Assembly (NCBI GenBank): GCA_002329125.1
Contig: DCXX01000075.1
Span: forward strand, 1 to 6,634
Reading direction: 5' to 3'
Source of the DNA: Fidelibacterota bacterium UBA2125
GTDB lineage: Bacteria > Fidelibacterota > Marinisomatia > Marinisomatales > S15-B10
Length of the DNA stretch: 6,634 nt
Position 1 is the first letter of the stretch. Every line of letters starts with the position of its first letter. Made by a program: the position numbers and the translations under genes. Below, one piece after another: positions 1 to 6,258 of the stretch. The notes below the pieces were generated by a model. The model made no database searches and was not told the origin of the DNA. It saw only the letters and a program-made list of their open reading frames with translations.

Positions 1-1262
1 ATTGCGAGGTGTCCATCTTTGTTCAACCACCACTCATTCAAAGAATGACCATGTCGTCCTGTACCACCTCGGCCGATGGTTATGGCAGGAATATTCCTTG
101 AGAAGGGAATATTTGAGTTTGTTGAGCCTGAACCCAGTCGCGGCTTACCATCAAGATAAATGATACTGGCTATTGCTCGCTGAACAAGTGGAATTTTTTC
201 ATCAACGGACCCTGCTGGTCGGTTGCCGACCATGTCCATATCTACAGTCATTTGAGCATCGGTTCGCCCCAATGCATTCTGGTCCTTTAGTGCTTTCTGA
301 ACGGCATTTTGAAAAATGTCATCCATTTTTTGAAGACGCTCAGGACTTACTGATCGCATATCCACTTCCATCCACGATTCAAAGGGAATTGAATTGACAG
401 ATGTACCTCCTCCGATACGACCAACATTGTAACTAACCTTTTTCCCCGCCGTGCGACTGTAAGGGTCAGCTTCAGCAGTAAAATATTCAATGGCACGGCC
501 CAAGGCATGGTGAGGATTTACAAGCCCAAAGGCACCCCAAGAATGTCCTCCAGGACCTTTGAAGGTTGTTCTGTATCGGTGAGATCCCACAGCTGTAGTA
601 ACAATGCGATCAAGACCGCCGCCGTCAACAGCGATATAACTGTCAACAGATATTTCGTTAGAGTTAAACAGATGTTTAACACCCCTTAAGTCACCTAAAC
701 CTTCTTCTCCCACAGTGCCAGCGAAATAGAGTGTTGCATCTGTTCTTATATCAGCATCATTAACAGCTTGGAGTAACGTAATGATTAAAGAAAGTCCCCT
801 AGTATCATCGCCAACGCCGGGCGCAAAGAGTGTATCACCGTGTGTTCTTACAGTCACATCCGTACCTTCAGGGAAAACTGTGTCCAGATGTCCTTCAATA
901 AGGACCGTTTTTCTTCCCGATCCGTCTCGCCTAGCAACAACATTACCCGCGCCATCAATAAAAACTTCATCCGCTCCTGCATTTTTCAACAGATCTGCAA
1001 AAGCTTTTGCCCTATCAGATTCCTTGAATGGCGGTGCTGGTATTTCAGTAAGATAAACCAGATTATCATGTGTTGTAGACTCCAGTTCCACGATCCGTTT
1101 AAATGCCTGTTTAATTTTGGGATGATCAGCAAGTTTCTTGATTTCCTTTACATATTTTCGATCCGGGTTGGTACTGTCCCTAGCTTTGAGATGGGGGATT
1201 AAGAACAATCCTCCAATTATCAGGATACAATAAAACTTGCAAAATCGCATGATGAACGCCAT
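1..1262 (-). CDS. Secreted M20-family metallopeptidase/amidohydrolase, C-terminus cut by window edge
   Basis: The reverse strand reads open for 420 codons from position 1262 to the left edge. The N-terminus has a positively charged, then hydrophobic stretch (about residues 5-24) ending in HLKA, a plausible signal peptidase I site, so the product is probably periplasmic or secreted. The M20 di-zinc set is visible: GHLDTVF (ligand H125, D127), GDDTRG (bridging D153), GEEGLGD (general base E186, ligand E187), D213 in VDGGG, and H406 in HGHSLNE. The dimerisation-type insert (about 225-335) contains GPGGHSW with H240. M20 enzymes hydrolyse peptide or N-acyl amide bonds; the substrate cannot be read here. 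Only about 20-30 C-terminal residues appear to be missing. Three in-frame ATGs cluster at 1277, 1262 and 1250. I chose 1262 because GGGAG lies 8 nt upstream; 1277 has no such site and an in-frame stop lies 8 codons above it. All metal ligands are intact, so it should be active. It is divergent from the DUF5107 lipoprotein gene. Confidence 0.9.
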   Translation of the reverse strand, partial: MAFIMRFCKFYCILIIGGLFLIPHLKARDSTNPDRKYVKEIKKLADHPKIKQAFKRIVELESTTHDNLVYLTEIPAPPFKESDRAKAFADLLKNAGADEVFIDGAGNVVARRDGSGRKTVLIEGHLDTVFPEGTDVTVRTHGDTLFAPGVGDDTRGLSLIITLLQAVNDADIRTDATLYFAGTVGEEGLGDLRGVKHLFNSNEISVDSYIAVDGGGLDRIVTTAVGSHRYRTTFKGPGGHSWGAFGLVNPHHALGRAIEYFTAEADPYSRTAGKKVSYNVGRIGGGTSVNSIPFESWMEVDMRSVSPERLQKMDDIFQNAVQKALKDQNALGRTDAQMTVDMDMVGNRPAGSVDEKIPLVQRAIASIIYLDGKPRLGSGSTNSNIPFSRNIPAITIGRGGTGRHGHSLNEWWLNKDGHLA

Positions 1263-1270
1263 TGTCTTAA

Positions 1271-1275
1271 CTCCC
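1271..1275 (-). promoter_or_regulatory. Ribosome binding site (GGGAG) of the M20 peptidase gene
   Basis: On the minus strand GGGAG lies 8 nt before the ATG at 1262. It overlaps the alternative ATG at 1277, which itself has no purine-rich site upstream. This decides the start at 1262 over 1277 and 1250. Confidence 0.6.
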
Positions 1276-1303
1276 ATAGTTACAATAGTAACATATTAAC
1301 CAA

Positions 1304-1332
1304 TTGCCCTCTAATGCAATGATTCGTAGTAT
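1304..1332 (+). promoter_or_regulatory. Candidate sigma70-type promoter for the DUF5107 lipoprotein gene
   Basis: TTGCCC (1304-1309), a 17-bp spacer and TAGTAT (1327-1332) each match 4 of 6 consensus bases with ideal spacing. Transcription would start near 1339, about 30 nt before the ATG at 1369. The matches are weak, and the consensus may not apply if this is a Bacteroidota-like organism. Treat it as a guess. Confidence 0.25.
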
Positions 1333-1336
1333 CTTA

Positions 1337-1346
1337 ATCCCGGGAT
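1337..1346. repeat. 10-bp perfect palindrome ATCCCGGGAT upstream of the DUF5107 gene
   Basis: ATCCCGGGAT is its own reverse complement. It lies 23 bp before the ATG at 1369, right at the transcription start predicted from the candidate promoter. That position would suit an operator, but one short palindrome in 106 bp may also be chance. Confidence 0.3.
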
Positions 1347-1368
1347 GTGAGATAATTATTCTGAACAA

Positions 1369-4300
1369 ATGAAAAAGATCAAAACAAACTTTCAAATCCT
1401 TGTATTGCTGACAGCCTTGATTGTCGGATGCGACAAAATGGATGTGAGCATAAGTGAAGAAATGAAGAGTATTAAGACATACCCATTTTCTGATCCCAAT
1501 CCTATCCCAATGCTCGTGAAAGACAGTCGACTCTATCCGTACCACTCATTCGATGGCTATAGCCATGAAGGTAAGCCTCAGGAATGGAATGTGTTGAAAC
1601 TTGAGAATCCTTTTATCGAAGTAACCGTCTTACCGGAAATTGGGGGCAAGGTGTGGGGTGCTATAGACAAATCGAATGGGGAAGAATTCATCTATCGTAA
1701 TGAGGTGATAAAATTCCGAAATATTGCTCTCAGGGGCCCGTGGACATCAGGCGGTATTGAGTTCAACTTTGGTGTCATCGGGCATACCCCTTCAACCGCC
1801 ACGCCTGTGGATTATATCACTCGCACCAATCTTGACGGAAGCGTGTCTGTTTTTGTGGGCGCCATGGACCTGCCATCAAGGACTCACTGGCGCGTGGAGA
1901 TCAATCTAAAAAAGGACCGTTCCAGCTTTGAGACAACGGCTTTGTGGTATAATCCGACACCTCATACTCAACCCTACTACAACTGGATGACCGCCGCCGC
2001 ATTTGCCCGCGATGATCTTGAGGTGGCATTTCCGGGGAATCAATATTTGAAACATGGTGGTGAAGTGAAAACCTGGCCAGTTGATAAAAAAGGGAGGGAC
2101 CTTTCATTTTATGATAACAATCGTTTTGAGGGGCACAAGTCGTACCACGTTGTAGGCGAGCAAAAAGACTTCTTTGGCGGATACTACCATGATGCTGAAT
2201 ACGGTTTTGGTCACTGGGCTCCTTATGAAGAAATGCCGGGTCAGAAACTTTGGTTGTGGGCGCTTTCCAGGCAGGGTGGGATTTGGGAGGACCTTCTTAC
2301 CGATACAGACGGACAATACATCGAATTTCAGGCCGGTAGACAGTTTGTTCAGTTTTCACCATCAGATCATGTTAATCCTGTCAAGAAAGCGGGTTTTGAA
2401 CCGCACGCCTCAGACAGTTGGAGCGAAACCTGGTTTCCTCTCAAGGGAACCGGAGGAGTGAATGAAGCTTCATCAATGGGTGCCATGGGTGTTGAAAAAG
2501 AGGATAATGTGATCCGGGTGAAAATTCACTCATTTATTGAGAAGGAAGGTGTGGTAGAAATTATCAGTGATGGACGAAAACTGTTGGAAGAAACAGTTTC
2601 ATTTTTTCCCATGGAGCTAAAGAACTTTTCTGTTTCGGTTAACGGTAATGATCCGTTTAAAATCAAAGTCAATGAATTGAATCTCCACTACAAATCCGAC
2701 CTGAAGAGTCTTCGTTTGAAGCGCCCCTTTTCAGCAGATTCTGAAGTAGTGGCCGGTGTTTCAGATACGGAAAGAATGGTCAATCAAGGGATGGAATATC
2801 TGAAAGCCCGGCGTTACGGGATGGCCCGTGAAACCTTTGAAAGAGTGCTTTCTGAAAACCTGAACAATCCGGGTGCTCTGAAAGGGATGGCTGATCTCTA
2901 TTTTAGAAGTGGGGAATACAATGATGGGTTGAATGCCATTACTAAAGTTCTTCAACTAAACACATATGATGCAGAAGTGAACTTCATGGCAGGCAATCTC
3001 TACAGAGCTGTGGGCGATAACATAAATGCCAAAGAATCTTTCGGCTGGGCAGCACGATCCGTTGGATACCGGTCAGCGGCTTATACACAGATGAGTGAAA
3101 TTGCTCTTTTGGAAAAGGATTATAATATGGCTCAGATCTACGCCACGAAAGCGATTTCCTTCAATGATGCAAACATTTCGGCACTTCAGGTCCTGGCCCT
3201 TTCAGCTAGAAAAACTGGGGCGAGAAAACAGGCGGATCAGCATCTAGCACGATTATTGGAAATCGATCCATTACATCATTTTGCCAATCTTGAAAAGTGG
3301 TTCCTTCAATCATCCACGAATGGTTGGAAATCATTTAAAGATTTGATCAAAAATGAGTTTGCTCAACAAATTTTCCTTGAGCTGGCCATCGCTTATCACA
3401 ACAGAGGAATGATTGATGAAGCGGTACAACTACTTCAACAAGCACGGTTGACGAATGAAAGCCCCATTCTTTTTCTGTGGCTTTCCTATTTGATTGAGGA
3501 TAAAGATGCGCTTTCCGCTATTGGTGCAATGCCTCCAGACTTTGTATTTCCCTACAGGCGAGAGACCATTCCTGTTCTCCAGTGGGCCGTTGAACAAAGT
3601 GATGATTGGAAGTTCCGGTATTATCTGGCACTTAATCTTTGGGGAAAAAACAGGCATGAAGAAGCGTTGCAAATAATGAAATCGATTCGCAATAGACCGG
3701 ATTATGGTCCTTTCTATCTGGCGAGGGTTTCCCTAAAAAAGGAACTCGGCTTTACCGGTGTTGAGAAAGATCTTAAACGGTCACTTGAATTCAACAGTAA
3801 TCTATGGCAAGGATGGCTTTACGTCATAAAGCACTATCAGGATAATTTCGAGTGGAACACGGCATATGATTATTCAATTGAGGCCATGATGCGATTTCCG
3901 AATAATTTTAATGTAGAGATAACTCATGCCCGTTCACTTTTATTTACGGATCGACATAATGAAGCCGTGGAACTGCTGAGATCATCAAAGGTGCTTCCTT
4001 CAGAACATTCCCGTTCCAGTCGACAGTATTACGAATGGGCTTTGATCAAAAAGGGCCTGGATCACATGAAGCAAAGTGATTATTCAGAAGCTGTTGTTGT
4101 GTTGATAGAGAGCAAAAAATGGCCTGAGAATCTTGGTGTAGGTAGGCCTTATGATCCCGATGAGCGTCTTCAGGATTATTTACTTGGTGTCTGTTATGAG
4201 CGTTTGGGGAAGAAGGGTGATTCTGAAGCGGCGTACCGGGTAGTTATAGATTATACCAGAGAGCATCCAGATTCGAACATTCTCAGATCCTATCTGGGGT

Positions 4301-4509
4301 ATGATGTAGCAAAAAAGAAAGGAGAAAGTGCTGCAGCAACAAGCATTAAAAAAAAATTCGATTCACAAGAATCTGTTGAATCACAATGGATCAGAGCCAA
4401 AATCATTTCAAATTCAAATAAGATGAAAGATCTTGAACGGTTACATCCTGAAATATTCAGGAATTTTGAACTGATGTTAGTTAAAGAAGCTGTTGAAGTA
4501 AGCGGCTAA
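1369..4509 (+). CDS. DUF5107 domain plus TPR-repeat lipoprotein
   Basis: This encodes 1046 residues. The N-terminus is a lipoprotein signal: MKKIK, a hydrophobic core, and the lipobox IVG-C with lipidated Cys21. An in-frame TGA at 1348-1350 makes ATG 1369 the earliest ATG start; no clear Shine-Dalgarno site precedes it. Residues about 35-345 match my memory of DUF5107 (PF17128), with blocks such as LENPFIEVTVLPEIGGKVW (78-96), GEEFIYRNEVIKF (104-116), LRGPWTSGGIEFNFGVIGH (121-139), PVDYI, YYNWMTAAAF, and GQYIEFQAGR (315-324). The domain is thought to be a galactose-mutarotase-like beta-sandwich, so carbohydrate binding is possible but unproven. About 360-455 is a linker region. From about 465 to 975 the protein is mostly helical with TPR-like repeats, clearest at 467-500, 501-534, 535-568, 569-602, 665-697, 747-780, 884-917 and 934-967. 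The long TPR solenoid suggests a protein-binding role in the envelope. The catalytic function is unknown. Confidence 0.93.
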   Translation: MKKIKTNFQILVLLTALIVGCDKMDVSISEEMKSIKTYPFSDPNPIPMLVKDSRLYPYHSFDGYSHEGKPQEWNVLKLENPFIEVTVLPEIGGKVWGAIDKSNGEEFIYRNEVIKFRNIALRGPWTSGGIEFNFGVIGHTPSTATPVDYITRTNLDGSVSVFVGAMDLPSRTHWRVEINLKKDRSSFETTALWYNPTPHTQPYYNWMTAAAFARDDLEVAFPGNQYLKHGGEVKTWPVDKKGRDLSFYDNNRFEGHKSYHVVGEQKDFFGGYYHDAEYGFGHWAPYEEMPGQKLWLWALSRQGGIWEDLLTDTDGQYIEFQAGRQFVQFSPSDHVNPVKKAGFEPHASDSWSETWFPLKGTGGVNEASSMGAMGVEKEDNVIRVKIHSFIEKEGVVEIISDGRKLLEETVSFFPMELKNFSVSVNGNDPFKIKVNELNLHYKSDLKSLRLKRPFSADSEVVAGVSDTERMVNQGMEYLKARRYGMARETFERVLSENLNNPGALKGMADLYFRSGEYNDGLNAITKVLQLNTYDAEVNFMAGNLYRAVGDNINAKESFGWAARSVGYRSAAYTQMSEIALLEKDYNMAQIYATKAISFNDANISALQVLALSARKTGARKQADQHLARLLEIDPLHHFANLEKWFLQSSTNGWKSFKDLIKNEFAQQIFLELAIAYHNRGMIDEAVQLLQQARLTNESPILFLWLSYLIEDKDALSAIGAMPPDFVFPYRRETIPVLQWAVEQSDDWKFRYYLALNLWGKNRHEEALQIMKSIRNRPDYGPFYLARVSLKKELGFTGVEKDLKRSLEFNSNLWQGWLYVIKHYQDNFEWNTAYDYSIEAMMRFPNNFNVEITHARSLLFTDRHNEAVELLRSSKVLPSEHSRSSRQYYEWALIKKGLDHMKQSDYSEAVVVLIESKKWPENLGVGRPYDPDERLQDYLLGVCYERLGKKGDSEAAYRVVIDYTREHPDSNILRSYLGYDVAKKKGESAAATSIKKKFDSQESVESQWIRAKIISNSNKMKDLERLHPEIFRNFELMLVKEAVEVSG

Positions 4510-4517
4510 ACTGCTTA
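4499..4517 (+). terminator. Weak hairpin at the convergent gene ends, possible terminator
   Basis: UAAGCGG-CUAAA-CUGCUUA can form a 7-bp stem (one G-U pair) with a 5-nt loop on the plus strand. It contains the TAA stop of the DUF5107 gene and is followed by UAUAAUA rather than a clean U run. On the minus strand the G-U pair becomes an A-C mismatch and no U tract follows. It is the only hairpin I see in the 15-bp gap between the two converging stops, so it may act weakly on the plus-strand transcript. Confidence 0.3.
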
Positions 4518-4524
4518 TATAATA

Positions 4525-6258
4525 CTAAATAGATATTGATCCATCCCTAAAGTCTGTCTTATCCAGTATAGCATTGATGAGAACAGACTGACCGCCACGG
4601 GAAACCTCCAGGCTTTCATTCAATACTTTCTCCAAAGATTTATCCGAGTCGAGAAGTAATCCCTTTCCGCCGTAACCATCGGCAACGGTGTGGTAATCAG
4701 TGTGAGTGAGAGTAGTGCCCACATCATCCTCAAGTATGTTTACTTGGTTCCGGGTGATCTGTGTCCAGCCGGCGTCGTTACCTACCAGTGCAATAACGGG
4801 AAGTTTATGTCGGGTGAAAGTGTCAAACTCCGCCAGACTGTATGCAACAGAACCATCACCATAAATGATCCAGACGTCAGAATCGGGGCGGCATACTTTC
4901 GCCCCCAGCGCAAATCCTGCACCAACGCCAAGTGTTCCAAAGGGTCCCGGATCTAGCCATGCCAGCGGTCCCCGAGGTGAGATTATGTATGAGGCGGTGG
5001 CGACAAAATCACCACCATCTGCCACCAATACTGTATTGTCCGAAAGATGACTATCCAACTTTTTCAGGAGAGCTACAGGATTCAGATTGCCTGTAGAGTC
5101 ACCAGCTTGCTGTTCAATTTCTTTTTCCCGCTCTTGTTCCGCTTCTTTTAGAGACGTTAACCAATCTTCCCAGCCACTGCTTATTTTGTTACAGATATCA
5201 GCGATGGATAGGATAGTCACGGCCGGGTCGGCCAAAATGCCCAGTGCCGGTTTCCTGTTCAGATTGAGATCGTGCTTACTTCTGTTTATTGAGATAACAG
5301 TAGTAGTACGGGGAATCTTGCGCCCGTAGCTGAGTCTGAAATCGAAAGGGGCACCGGCCAGCACTACAAGATCGGCCTGTTTCAGGGCGTCAGAGCGTTG
5401 CTGTCTTAAAAAGATGCTGTCATGGGTGTTCAAGAGTCCACGGGCGGCGCCGGAAAGATAGGTGGGAATAGCCAGTTTCAAAACAGCTTCTCGGAGGGAA
5501 GGGACAGCTTCCGACGATAACATAGCCTGACTACTCACCAGAAGGACTGGTCTTTTCGCAGATTCAATCATTCTGGCAGCATTCTGAATATGATCCTGCC
5601 TTGGATGAGAATAAGGTAATTTAGGAGCTATTGGATCTGATGGAATGCGGTCGCCAAAAAGTCTGTTCAGATGCCAGTTCATATACATTTTTTCTATCGA
5701 ATTCCCCTCACTATCTGAGGTAAGTCCATACCAGCTACGAACAAATGATTCCGGGTAGAGTAGATCGACAGGAAACTCGATAAAAACAGGTCCCGGAATA
5801 CCGGCATAAGCTATAGCAAATGCTTTCTCCAGAATGGCTTCTATATCCCTATAACGTTTAACAGTTGCGGTCCATTTTACATGTGGTTTTACGAGAGCCA
5901 TTTGATCGATATCCTGGAGTGCTCCTTTTCCTTTTAATGCAGTTGCTGTGGCACCTCCTAATAGAATGACAGGTGATTGAGCCATTTGGGCATTTTTCAC
6001 AGCTGTGAGGGCATTGGTTAGGCCTGGTCCTGCCGTGATCGCAGCAACCCCTGGTTTATCTGACAATCGGGTTACAGCATCCGCGGCGAATACCGCCGTC
6101 ACTTCATGGCGTACATCTATAACTCGGATATTTTTTTCTTTAGCAGCTACCAGAATAGGAGAGATGTGGCTTCCACATAGTGTAAAAAGATGATCAGTGC
6201 CGTGGCGAAGAAGGACGTCTGCGACCTTATGACCGCCGTGATAACTTGATTCGCTCAT
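4525..6258 (-). CDS. Thiamine-diphosphate enzyme, ILVBL/HACL2-like (probable 2-hydroxyacyl-CoA lyase)
   Basis: This encodes 577 residues with the three-domain plan of the acetolactate synthase / oxalyl-CoA decarboxylase superfamily. The N-terminal Pyr domain (about 5-170) has RHEVTAVFAADA with activating Glu52, and TAGPGLTNALTAVKNAQMAQSP. The middle domain (about 220-355) has AKRPVLLVSSQA and LAGAPFDFRLSYGR. The C-terminal PP domain (about 390-577) has RGPLAWLDPGPFGTLGVGAG and the ThDP/Mg motif GDGS (467-470) to GND (493-495). From memory, human ILVBL/HACL2 shares these blocks almost word for word, including VGNDAGWTQI and the C-terminal TDFRDGSI. HACL enzymes split 2-hydroxyacyl-CoA into an aldehyde and formyl-CoA; that activity is inferred here. 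Unlike ILVBL, no N-terminal membrane segment precedes the catalytic core, so it is probably cytosolic. No acetolactate synthase small subunit is adjacent. The start overlaps the upstream gene's stop (ATGA at 6255-6258), with no strong ribosome site, implying translational coupling. Automatic pipelines would probably label it 'acetolactate synthase'. Confidence 0.9.
   Translation of the reverse strand: MSESSYHGGHKVADVLLRHGTDHLFTLCGSHISPILVAAKEKNIRVIDVRHEVTAVFAADAVTRLSDKPGVAAITAGPGLTNALTAVKNAQMAQSPVILLGGATATALKGKGALQDIDQMALVKPHVKWTATVKRYRDIEAILEKAFAIAYAGIPGPVFIEFPVDLLYPESFVRSWYGLTSDSEGNSIEKMYMNWHLNRLFGDRIPSDPIAPKLPYSHPRQDHIQNAARMIESAKRPVLLVSSQAMLSSEAVPSLREAVLKLAIPTYLSGAARGLLNTHDSIFLRQQRSDALKQADLVVLAGAPFDFRLSYGRKIPRTTTVISINRSKHDLNLNRKPALGILADPAVTILSIADICNKISSGWEDWLTSLKEAEQEREKEIEQQAGDSTGNLNPVALLKKLDSHLSDNTVLVADGGDFVATASYIISPRGPLAWLDPGPFGTLGVGAGFALGAKVCRPDSDVWIIYGDGSVAYSLAEFDTFTRHKLPVIALVGNDAGWTQITRNQVNILEDDVGTTLTHTDYHTVADGYGGKGLLLDSDKSLEKVLNESLEVSRGGQSVLINAILDKTDFRDGSISI

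Larger units (their letters stand above)
1263..1368. promoter_or_regulatory. Divergent intergenic control region between the M20 peptidase and the DUF5107 lipoprotein
   Basis: These 106 bp separate two genes that point away from each other, so promoters for both must lie here or inside the opposite gene. The stretch is AT-rich, with two GC-rich spots: ATCCCGGGAT at 1337-1346 and TTGCCC at 1304-1309. A short inverted repeat, ATTGC-8 nt-GCAAT, spans 1303-1320. On the minus strand I see only weak -10-like hexamers (for example TAATAT) without a convincing -35 at standard spacing. No riboswitch or tRNA-like fold was recognised. Confidence 0.5.

Noticed and set aside
173..1202. Several plus-strand open frames of 60-120 codons on the left side
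   Set aside because: They are antisense to the M20 peptidase, whose frame carries all the family motifs; the plus-strand translations show no recognisable domain.
1303..1320. ATTGC/GCAAT inverted repeat as an operator
   Set aside because: Five-bp arms with an 8-nt spacer are expected by chance; mentioned only as part of the control region.
1267..1545. Minus-strand 92-codon open frame across the intergenic region and the start of the DUF5107 gene
   Set aside because: It lies opposite the lipoprotein signal sequence, has no recognisable motif, and would occupy the whole divergent promoter region.
4525..6258. Straight annotation as acetolactate synthase large subunit (ilvB)
   Set aside because: The activating-Glu context is RHEVTAV, the middle domain has DFRLSYGR, the C-terminus is TDFRDGSI, and no small-subunit gene is adjacent; the match to ILVBL/HACL2 is better.
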